From an uncultured Oscillospiraceae bacterium (GTDB lineage: Bacteria > Bacillota > Clostridia > Oscillospirales > Oscillospiraceae): a DNA stretch of 64,000 nucleotides. The stretch's first letter is position 1. Every line of letters begins with the position of its first letter. The DNA lies in assembly GCA_947628185.1 (NCBI GenBank), contig CANQYW010000007.1, positions 1 to 64,000 on the forward strand. The letters run 5' to 3'. The notes under the pieces were generated by a model. That model had not been told where the DNA came from and made no database searches. It worked only from the letters and a program-made list of their open reading frames with translations. Both the position numbers and the translations under genes were made by a program. Below, piece after piece: positions 57,063-64,000 of the stretch.

Positions 57063-59039
57063 TCACTTCTGCCCCCGGAGCTCCACTATCCTATCCCGAA
57101 GCACCGCCGCGTACTCAAACTCCAGCATCTGGGAGGCCTTCTTCATCTCCCGCTCGAGTTTCGCGATGGCCTCCTCCCGCTCACGCTTCGTCATCTTCAC
57201 GTCCCCGTCCTTGCCGCCGCCCCGGCGGCGCTTGGGCTCCGCCTCCGTGAGGTCGAGAACAGAGTGGATGTCCTTAATTATGGTCTTGGGGACTATGCCG
57301 TTGGCCTTGTTGTAGGCGTCCTGTTTCCGGCGGCGGCGCTCGGTCTCGTCCATGGCCGCCCGCATGGAGGGGGTTATGGTGTCGGCGTAGAGTATGACGA
57401 GGCCCCCGGCGTTCCTGGCGGCCCGGCCTATGGTCTGGATGAGGCTCGTCTCGGACCGGAGGAACCCCTCCTTGTCGGCGTCGAGGATGGCCACCAAGGA
57501 CACCTCGGGCAGATCAAGGCCCTCCCGCAGTAGATTTATGCCCACCAGCACGTCAAACTCCCCGAGCCGCAGATCCCTTATTATCTCCATCCGCTCCATG
57601 GTGTCCACGTCGTGGTGCATGTAGCGCACCTTTATGCCGGACTTTGTGAGGTAGACGGTGAGGTCCTCCGCCATACGTTTTGTGAGGGTGGTGACGAGTG
57701 TCCGCTCCTGCCGCCCGGCCCGGAGGTTTATTTCCGCGATGAGGTCGTCTATCTGCCCCTCCACGGGCCGGACTTCCACTTTTGGGTCCAATAGCCCCGT
57801 GGGCCTTATAATTTGCTCGGCTATCTGGCCCGCCCGCTCCCGCTCGTAGGGGCCGGGGGTGGCGGAGACGTATATAGCCTGGTTTATGCGCGCGTCGAAC
57901 TCCTCAAACTTGAGGGGCCGGTTATCGTAGGCGGAGGGGAGGCGGAAACCGTACTCAATAAGGGCCTCTTTTCTCGCCCTATCCCCCCGGTACATGGCCC
58001 GGACCTGGGGGAGTGTCACGTGGCTCTCGTCCACAAATAGTAGAAAGTCCTTGGGGAAGTAGTCAAGGAGCGTCATGGGGGCGGAGCCCGGAGCCCTACC
58101 GGAGATTATTCTCGAGTAGTTCTCTATCCCCGAGCAGTAGCCCAGCTCCTCCAGCATCTCCACGTCGTACATGGTGCGCTGGGCGATCCTCTGGGCCTCG
58201 ATGAGCTTGTCGTGGGCCTTGAACCAGGCCACCCGCTCGTCCATCTCCTCCAATATCTCCTTTATGGCCCGGGTCATTTTATCCCTCGGCGTCACATAGT
58301 GGGTGGCGGGCCAGATGGGGATATTGTTTATCCGCCGCACCACCGCGCCGGTGACGGCGCTTATCTCGCTTATACGCTCTATCTCGTCCCCGAAGAACTC
58401 TATCCTGAGGGCCGTGTCCTTCCAGTAGGCGGGCCAGACCTCCACCGTGTCACCACGGACGCGAAAGACGTTGCGCTCAAAGGCCGTGTCGTTGCGCTCG
58501 TAGCGGATGTCAACGAGGCGCTTTAATAGCTCGTGGAGGTCTATCTCCATCCCAACTCTAAGTGAGACCATCATGGCCTCAAAGTCCTCGGGCTCCCCGA
58601 GGCCGTATATGCAGGAGACGGAGGAGACGACGATGACGTCCCGCCGCTCCAATAGCGACGCCGTGGCGGAGAGGCGGAGCCTATCTATCTCGTCGTTCAC
58701 CGCGGAGTCCTTCTCAATATATGTGTCCGTGTGGGCAATATACGCCTCCGGCTGGTAGTAGTCGTAGTAGGAGACGAAGTACTCCACCGCGTTCTCCGGG
58801 AAGAACTCCCGGAACTCCGCGCAGAGTTGTGCCGCCAGGGTCTTGTTGTGGGCCAGCACAAGCGTGGGGCGGTTCACCCGCTCTATGACGTTCGCCATGG
58901 TGAACGTCTTGCCGGAGCCCGTGGCCCCCAAGAGTACCTGCTCCCCTATGCCCAGCTCCAGGCCCCGGACAAGCGTGTCAATGGCCTCCGGCTGGTCCCC
59001 CATGGGCTCGTAGGGCGCGCGGAGTTTAAATCTGTCCAT
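57063..59039 (-). CDS. uvrB: Excinuclease ABC subunit B
   Basis: UvrB verifies DNA damage and, with UvrA and UvrC, drives nucleotide excision repair. The 658-residue protein has Walker [13 protein letters not shown] (about 36-47), the beta-hairpin region [21 protein letters not shown], the helicase motif [30 protein letters not shown] and a C-terminal UVR domain ([29 protein letters not shown]). Length and domain order are normal. It directly follows radC on the same strand. Confidence 0.98.
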   Translation of the reverse strand: MDRFKLRAPYEPMGDQPEAIDTLVRGLELGIGEQVLLGATGSGKTFTMANVIERVNRPTLVLAHNKTLAAQLCAEFREFFPENAVEYFVSYYDYYQPEAYIAHTDTYIEKDSAVNDEIDRLRLSATASLLERRDVIVVSSVSCIYGLGEPEDFEAMMVSLRVGMEIDLHELLKRLVDIRYERNDTAFERNVFRVRGDTVEVWPAYWKDTALRIEFFGDEIERISEISAVTGAVVRRINNIPIWPATHYVTPRDKMTRAIKEILEEMDERVAWFKAHDKLIEAQRIAQRTMYDVEMLEELGYCSGIENYSRIISGRAPGSAPMTLLDYFPKDFLLFVDESHVTLPQVRAMYRGDRARKEALIEYGFRLPSAYDNRPLKFEEFDARINQAIYVSATPGPYERERAGQIAEQIIRPTGLLDPKVEVRPVEGQIDDLIAEINLRAGRQERTLVTTLTKRMAEDLTVYLTKSGIKVRYMHHDVDTMERMEIIRDLRLGEFDVLVGINLLREGLDLPEVSLVAILDADKEGFLRSETSLIQTIGRAARNAGGLVILYADTITPSMRAAMDETERRRRKQDAYNKANGIVPKTIIKDIHSVLDLTEAEPKRRRGGGKDGDVKMTKREREEAIAKLEREMKKASQMLEFEYAAVLRDRIVELRGQK

Positions 59040-59939
59040 CTACTTCGTCTCCCCTTTCCCGCTCTCGCCGCTGTGGACGCTAAAGTCGTACCAGTAGCCG
59101 TAGTCCCCGTTCTCCGCGTCCTCCGTGTTCTCCCGGTCCTCAGGGCTCTCGGGCTCACCACGGGTCCCGTGCTTTTTCACGATCTCCATGAGTTGGGCCG
59201 CCATCTCCCGCTCCTCCCCCGCCACGGCCTCCCGCAGCGCCCTGATGCGCTCCAGGTTGCTCTTTTTGAAGAAACCGTTGTCGGAGAAGGACACGTAGTC
59301 GTTGTCCGCCACCACGATGTGGTCCACGAGCCGCACCCCGCAGGAGCTCAGGGCGTCCATGACGAGGACCGTGGCCTTCATGTCCGGGATGGAGGGCAGC
59401 GCCACGCCGCTGGTGTGGTTGTGGGCCATTATGACCCCGCTGGCCTTGTGTGAGACGGCGTACTCCGCCGTCTCGTTTATGTTGAGCACCACGGAGTCGA
59501 GACCCCCCTTGCCCACCCGGCGGCAGTCAGTCACCCGGCCCCGGTTGTCAAGGAGCAGGATGTAGACCACCTCCGTGTCGACCCCTACGAACTTGGGCAG
59601 CACGAAACGGCCCACGTCGTGGGGGTTGCGGATGAGTGGGTGGAGCCCCAGGGCGCTCAGGACATATTTTCTAAAGACCTTGGGCAGAAATTTGAGATAC
59701 TCCGCCGTCTTCTGCCCCACGCCCTCCACCTCTAAAAGGTCCTCAATGGGCGCCTCCAGCACCCCCGCCAGCGACCCGAACCGCGCCGTCAGCGCCCGGG
59801 CCGTGGGCGTCACGTCCCGGCGGGGTATGACGTTGAAGAGTATGAGCTCCAACACCCGGTAGTCCGGGTAGTCGTCAAAGTTCTCCCGCTTGCGGCCCTC
59901 CGCCTTCGACCGCTCCCTGTGCCCATCGTGCTCCGCCAT
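59040..59939 (-). CDS. radC: RadC/JAB-domain protein
   Basis: This 299-residue protein has an N-terminal helix-hairpin-helix region (LLEVEGVGQKTAEYLKF, about 65-85) and a JAB/MPN domain with the zinc motif MAHNHTSGVALPSIPD (HxH...S..D). It was named for a supposed repair role that was later disputed; the JAB fold suggests a metalloprotease-like or nuclease function. The acidic C-terminal tail (about residues 255-299) is longer than usual. GGGGAGG lies 7 nt before the ATG at 59939. Confidence 0.92.
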   Translation of the reverse strand: MAEHDGHRERSKAEGRKRENFDDYPDYRVLELILFNVIPRRDVTPTARALTARFGSLAGVLEAPIEDLLEVEGVGQKTAEYLKFLPKVFRKYVLSALGLHPLIRNPHDVGRFVLPKFVGVDTEVVYILLLDNRGRVTDCRRVGKGGLDSVVLNINETAEYAVSHKASGVIMAHNHTSGVALPSIPDMKATVLVMDALSSCGVRLVDHIVVADNDYVSFSDNGFFKKSNLERIRALREAVAGEEREMAAQLMEIVKKHGTRGEPESPEDRENTEDAENGDYGYWYDFSVHSGESGKGETK

Positions 59940-60339
59940 CGCCGCGCCTCCCCTCATTTTGGTGATTACAATTCGTATTATTTTGCGTAAATCCTGCAAA
60001 TTTGACCCCTGAAAATGGGCCGCAAAAAGGTATCACACTACCTTTAGTTTTAAATTTTCGTCTTTTCGCCAAAGCGGCGGACTTTCCGGCGGCCCTCATG
60101 GTGCGCCTTTGAGCGCCATAAGTTGACGTAATTTTTCCAAACCGCAACCATTTACCCGGAGTTATCCACACTTTCCACCGAGTTTTCCACAGCCTCAGCC
60201 CAGAAAAGCCCGGAAAAACCGGGGTTTTTCCACAGGGCCCCCGGAGAGGGCCGGGGGTGAACAGATTGTTATCAGATTTACATAACGCCAGGTTTTAAAT
60301 TTTTCCCGCCGGCGCGATTCATTCTCGCGCCGCTGTCCT
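59940..60339. other. Non-coding spacer with DnaA-box-like cluster
   Basis: No gene was seen in this 400-nt spacer between tsaD and radC, both on the minus strand. It holds one perfect DnaA box (TTATCCACA, 60162-60170), two close matches (TTTTCCACA at 60183-60191 and 60226-60234), a GGAAAAACC/GGTTTTTCC hairpin (60212-60231), an inverted repeat GTTAT-N9-ATAAC (60268-60286) and a GGCGCGA/TCGCGCC stem (60311-60331) after tsaD. Confidence 0.7.
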
Positions 60340-61356
60340 TCAGAAGGTGAGATCGTCTATCTCCATGGTGGCGTAGGCGTTGAGGTCGCTCCCGGCCCTC
60401 GCCCCCGCTAAAAACTCATAGTACCCCTGGCAGCCTATCATGGCGGCGTTGTCCCCGCAGAGCCGGAGGGGGGGCACGAAGAGCCGCGCGCCGGACCTCG
60501 CGCAGGCGGCGGCGAAGTCCCCCCGGACCCGCTCGTTGGCGGCGACGCCCCCGGCCACGACAACGGTATCATACCCCAGATCCCGCAGCGCGTCCATGGT
60601 CCGGGGGACAAGCGTCTCGCTGACGGTGCGCTGGAAGGAGGCGGCGAGACCCGCGCGGTCCAGCTCCTCACCCTTCTGCTGGGCGTTGTGGACTATGTTG
60701 ACAACCGCCGTCTTGAGGCCGGAGAAGGACATATCGTAGGGGCGCCCAGCTATCCGAGCGTGGGGGAGGTCGAAGGCCCGGTCGTCCCCGCCCCGGGCCA
60801 GCATCTGGAGGGGCAGGCCCCCGGGGTACGGGAGCCCCAGGACCCGGGCGGCCTTATCGAAACACTCCCCGGCGGCGTCGTCATGGGTGGCGCCGATGAT
60901 GCTCATGTCCGTGTAGCCCCGGACGTCCACTATACACGTGTTACCGCCGGAGATGGCGAGGCACACGAAGGGGGGCTCAAGCTCCGGGAAGGCTATGTAG
61001 TTTGCGGCTATGTGGCCCCGGACGTGGTGGACGGGTATGAGCGGCACGCCGAGGGCCAGCGCCGCGCCCTTGGCGAAGTTTACGCCAACTAAGAGCGCCC
61101 CGATGAGCCCCGGCGCGGCGGTGACGGCCACGGCGTCGAGATCCCGCTTTTGAAGTCCCGCCTCGCTGACGGCCCTGTCCGCCAAGCGCGATATCACCTT
61201 AATGTGGTTCCGGGAGGCGATCTCCGGCACCACGCCGCCGTAAATGGCGTGCATGTCCGCCTGGGAGAGCACCTCGTTTGAGAGCACCTCCCGGCCGTCC
61301 CGCACCACGGCGGCGGCGGTCTCGTCGCAGGAGGACTCAATAGCCAGTATGTTCAT
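60340..61356 (-). CDS. tsaD: tRNA N6-adenosine threonylcarbamoyltransferase
   Basis: TsaD transfers threonylcarbamoyl to A37 of ANN-decoding tRNAs, in a complex with TsaB and TsaE. The 338-residue ASKHA protein begins NILAIESSCDETAAAVV and has the metal-binding HHVRGHIAAN, CLAISGGNT, and VVAGGVAANERVRG; these are typical in order and spacing. The start directly abuts the rimI stop. tsaB and tsaE are not in the window. Confidence 0.97.
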   Translation of the reverse strand: MNILAIESSCDETAAAVVRDGREVLSNEVLSQADMHAIYGGVVPEIASRNHIKVISRLADRAVSEAGLQKRDLDAVAVTAAPGLIGALLVGVNFAKGAALALGVPLIPVHHVRGHIAANYIAFPELEPPFVCLAISGGNTCIVDVRGYTDMSIIGATHDDAAGECFDKAARVLGLPYPGGLPLQMLARGGDDRAFDLPHARIAGRPYDMSFSGLKTAVVNIVHNAQQKGEELDRAGLAASFQRTVSETLVPRTMDALRDLGYDTVVVAGGVAANERVRGDFAAACARSGARLFVPPLRLCGDNAAMIGCQGYYEFLAGARAGSDLNAYATMEIDDLTF

Positions 61357-61791
61357 TTACACCTCCGCCTCCATGAGAACGGCGTCCTCACGGGGGTCAT
61401 CGTAGTAGTTTTTTCTCTCGCCGCAGACGGTGAACCCGGCGGCCTTATATAGGGCTCTCGCGGCGGCGTTGCTCCGCCGGACCTCCAGGTACACCCGCCG
61501 GACGCCCCGCCCGGCGGCCCAACGAAGGGCCCGGCGCAGGAGACTCAGACCTATCCCACGGCGGCGGGCGCTCTCCCGCACGGCTATGCTGTATAGTTCG
61601 CCCTCGTCGCCGAGGGTGCGCAGTATCGCGACGCCTATTATATCTGTCCCCTCCCTCGCGGCGAGAACGCCGGAGTCCGAAAGTTCCAGCTCGTAGAGTA
61701 TGCCCTCCTCGCTCCAGGGGTGGGCGAAACACTCCCGCTCCAGCGCCATTATCATCTGGAGGTCCCGGGGCGCGGCAAATGTTATCTCCAT
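61357..61791 (-). CDS. rimI: RimI-type ribosomal protein N-acetyltransferase
   Basis: This 144-residue GNAT protein matches RimI, which acetylates the N-terminal alanine of ribosomal protein S18. It has FAHPWSEEGILYEL, ELYSIAVRESARRRGIG with the acetyl-CoA loop, and AARALYKAAGF near the end. The ATG at 61791 overlaps the polA stop by one base; the frame is open further but only antisense or overlapping DNA lies there. It precedes tsaD, a common pairing. Confidence 0.93.
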   Translation of the reverse strand: MEITFAAPRDLQMIMALERECFAHPWSEEGILYELELSDSGVLAAREGTDIIGVAILRTLGDEGELYSIAVRESARRRGIGLSLLRRALRWAAGRGVRRVYLEVRRSNAAARALYKAAGFTVCGERKNYYDDPREDAVLMEAEV

Positions 61792-64000
61792 CACTTCGCC
61801 TCGTGCCAGTTGCGGCCTATGTGGGCCTCCACCGTCAGCGGCACGGAGAGGGCGGCGGCCCCCTCCATCTCCCGGATGAGGATGTCCCGCACCGCCTCCG
61901 CCTCCGCCTCGGGGCACTCAACTATTAGCTCGTCGTGGACCTGTAGTAGGAGCCGCGCCTGGAGGCCCGAGGCCTCAAGGGCCCGTGAGACGTTTATCAT
62001 GGCGATCTTCATTATGTCCGCCGCCGTGCCCTGGATGGGCATGTTCCTCGCCACCCGCTCCCCGAAGGAGCGGACGTTGAAGTTGGAGGACGCGAGCTCC
62101 GGCATGGGCCTCCGGCGGCCGTACATGGTGACGGCGACGCCCGTCTCCTTAGCCCTCGCCACGGACTCCTCCATGAATTTCGCCACACCTGAGTAGGTGG
62201 TCATGTAGGTATTTATATACTCCCTGGCCTCCGCCACGGAGACGCCTATGTCCTCCGAGAGGGAGAAGGCGGATATGCCGTAGACTATCCCGAAGTTCAC
62301 GGCCTTGGCATGGCTGCGCTCCCGGGCCGTCACCTCCTCCGGGGCCTTTCCCAGCACCTGGGAGGCGGTCATGCGGTGGATGTCCTCATTCGCCAGGAAC
62401 GCCGCCCGCATGTGTTCATCCCCTGACATGTGGGCGAGGACCCGGAGCTCTATCTGGCTGTAGTCCGCGTCCACGAGGACCCAGCCCTCCGGCGCCACGA
62501 ACATCTTCCTTATCTCGCCCCCCAGCTCCCGGCGTATGGGGATATTCTGTAGATTGGGCTCCGTGGAGCTGAGCCGCCCCGTGGCGGTGGCGGTCATCTG
62601 GAAACTCGTGTGGATGCGCCCGTCCGGGGATATGACCTTCCCCAGGCCCTCGGCGTAGGTGGATTTTAACTTCGCGAGCTCCCGGAACTCCAGCACCTTC
62701 CCCACGATGGGGTGCTTGGGGCGCAGCCGCTCCAGCACGTCCGCGTTCGTGGAGTAGCCCCGCTGGTTCTTCTTCTGGGTGGGGAGAAGGAGCTTATCAA
62801 ATAGCACATGCCCCAGCTGCTTGGGGGAGTTTATGTTGAAGGTCTCCCCGGCGAGGTCGAAAATCTCGGCGGAGAGGGTGTCGATCTGGGCGGAGAGCAC
62901 CGCGCCGAACTCCCGGAGCGCCCGCTCGTCCACTAAAAACCCCGCGAGCTCCATCCGCGCCAGCACCGGGCACAGGGGGATCTCCACCTCATAGAGGAGC
63001 TTTTGGAGTCCCGCCGCTTGGAGTTTCGGCTCCAGGGTTTCTCTCAGGGCCGCGACGGCCGCGGCCTCGCTCAAGAGCCGCGCCGTCTCCCGCTCTCCGG
63101 GCTCCAATAGTGAGAACTGCCCGCTCTCATCGGCGCCGTCCGAGACCCTAAAGCCGCAATACCTCTCCGTGAGATCCCCCAGCTCGTAGGAGGAGCCGGT
63201 GGGACTCAGTAGATACGCCGCGAGGGCGGAGTCGAACTCCCAGCCCCCGAGGCCGAGGCCCATCTCCCCGAGACGCCGGAGGGTGTCCTTCACCTCGTGG
63301 CCCTGTTTGCGGACGTTACTATCGCACAGCGCCTCCAGCGCCCGGCGCCAGATGGGCGAGCTCTCGTCCGCCGTGAACCCGAGGCCGTCCCCGCCGCCGG
63401 TGTCCACGTCCACGGCGAAACGGCTCATGTCCCGGGAGAAACGAACGGAGTTGACGCCCTTTAAAATGGCCTCCCGGAACCTCCGAAATTCCTCCTCCCC
63501 CGCAAGCTCCGAGAGCTCCACCGTGACGCACTCGCCTGTAAACTCCGCCGCGGGCTCCGCGGGGGCCGCCGGGGGCGTCAGGGCGTAGGACTCAATTAGC
63601 TTTCTAAACTCAAGGCGGGAGAAGATGGCGTAGAGCTTATCGTTGTCCGGCGGGCGCACAGCGTTGGCCGCCGGGTCAAAGTCAAGTGGGGCCGTGCGGC
63701 GGATGGTGGCCAGATCCTTTGACATGGCGGCGCTCTCCCGCCCCTCCTCAAGTTTCTTTATGAGTCCCGGTTTTGCCGGGACGCCCGGGGACTGGAGAAT
63801 GTCCGGCATGTGGGCGTAAAGCTCTTCCACCGTGCCGTAGAGCCGCACGAGGGCCAGGGCCGTCTTCTCCCCCACGCCCCGGACGCCGGGGATATTGTCG
63901 GAGGCGTCGCCCATCAGCGCCTTCAGGTCCACCATACGCTCCGGCTCAAAGCCGTACTCCTCCCGAAAGACCTCCGGCGTCACGGGCCTCGTCGCGGTCT
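61791..64000 (-). CDS. polA: DNA polymerase I, partial (N-terminus beyond the window)
   Basis: PolA fills gaps in repair and removes RNA primers. The visible 735 residues start inside the 5'-3' exonuclease (LKALMGDASDNIPGVRGVG) and run through the polymerase: motif A DADYSQIELRVL, motif B RSHAKAVNFGIVYG, motif C LQVHDELIVE. In the 3'-5' exonuclease region the usual DxE metal motif is not evident, so proofreading is probably absent, as in Bacillus-type enzymes. The gene overlaps rimI by one base at its 3' end. Confidence 0.96.
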   Translation of the reverse strand, partial: TATRPVTPEVFREEYGFEPERMVDLKALMGDASDNIPGVRGVGEKTALALVRLYGTVEELYAHMPDILQSPGVPAKPGLIKKLEEGRESAAMSKDLATIRRTAPLDFDPAANAVRPPDNDKLYAIFSRLEFRKLIESYALTPPAAPAEPAAEFTGECVTVELSELAGEEEFRRFREAILKGVNSVRFSRDMSRFAVDVDTGGGDGLGFTADESSPIWRRALEALCDSNVRKQGHEVKDTLRRLGEMGLGLGGWEFDSALAAYLLSPTGSSYELGDLTERYCGFRVSDGADESGQFSLLEPGERETARLLSEAAAVAALRETLEPKLQAAGLQKLLYEVEIPLCPVLARMELAGFLVDERALREFGAVLSAQIDTLSAEIFDLAGETFNINSPKQLGHVLFDKLLLPTQKKNQRGYSTNADVLERLRPKHPIVGKVLEFRELAKLKSTYAEGLGKVISPDGRIHTSFQMTATATGRLSSTEPNLQNIPIRRELGGEIRKMFVAPEGWVLVDADYSQIELRVLAHMSGDEHMRAAFLANEDIHRMTASQVLGKAPEEVTARERSHAKAVNFGIVYGISAFSLSEDIGVSVAEAREYINTYMTTYSGVAKFMEESVARAKETGVAVTMYGRRRPMPELASSNFNVRSFGERVARNMPIQGTAADIMKIAMINVSRALEASGLQARLLLQVHDELIVECPEAEAEAVRDILIREMEGAAALSVPLTVEAHIGRNWHEAK

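Noticed and set aside
59940-60339. Chromosomal replication origin
   Set aside because: There are few boxes, and no dnaA, dnaN, rpmH or similar origin-linked gene in the window.

Overview
The window looks like a chromosomal segment of a GC-rich member of the Firmicutes, most plausibly class Clostridia (perhaps an Oscillospiraceae-like gut anaerobe; the lineage is an inference). Reasons: AAGGAGG-type ribosome binding sites throughout, RNase Y, long-form HPF, RecD2, MreB, ComF and PolA of Gram-positive type, GC-rich coding DNA with AT-rich spacers, and consensus TTGACA-N17-TATAAT promoters. No rRNA, tRNA, CRISPR, phage or transposase gene was seen.

Layout. 1-4.7 kb: start of a TtdA-type tartrate/fumarate dehydratase alpha subunit (cut by the window edge), an SLC13/DASS-like carboxylate permease, two tandem FCD-type GntR regulators, a metallo-beta-lactamase-fold hydrolase and a flavin-reductase-like protein. 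4.7-15.4 kb: a citrate fermentation cluster on the minus strand (citD-citE-citF, a CitMHS transporter, citC, a citX-citG fusion, then a split chromate-type transporter pair and an amidohydrolase), with a divergent LysR regulator that has a consensus promoter. The citD-lysR spacer holds a perfect 7-bp inverted repeat spaced by 11 nt, a likely LysR operator.

15.4-25.5 kb: the most unusual part, a three-gene plus-strand operon. Two giant proteins carry a zinc ribbon, a TIR domain, a NACHT-type STAND ATPase and 13 or 15 TPR-like repeats of 47 residues. Between them lies a protein made only of the same repeats. The TIR-NACHT cores of the two giants are about 98% identical by eye, although many codons differ silently; their repeat sensors have diverged. 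This resembles NLR-like immune or antiphage systems, here with two sensors and a repeat-only partner.

25.5-33.4 kb: GH36 alpha-galactosidase, SDR oxidoreductase, beta-carbonic anhydrase, and a hybrid histidine kinase paired with a solute-binding lipoprotein. 33.4-41.7 kb: RNase Y, histidine phosphatase, TetR regulator, HPF, an orphan class I fumarase alpha subunit, endonuclease IV, phosphate acetyltransferase, a 54-bp tandem hairpin repeat (a fourth copy lies at 28.6 kb) and a MATE exporter. 41.7-48.4 kb: larB-larC-larE for the nickel-pincer cofactor, two small membrane proteins, and a cytoplasmic ParB-like/BMP fusion coupled to a phosphoesterase. 48.4-52.7 kb: a small membrane protein, a GH31 glycosidase, and a visibly lower-GC fic gene with its own operator cluster, bracketed by 29-bp inverted hairpins. 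52.7-64 kb: housekeeping genes on the minus strand (mreB, comF-like, recD2, uvrB, radC, tsaD, rimI, polA, the last cut by the window edge).

The metabolic genes together suggest anaerobic use of di- and tricarboxylates (citrate, tartrate or fumarate) and of alpha-linked sugars, with phosphate acetyltransferase for acetyl-CoA/acetyl-phosphate exchange.
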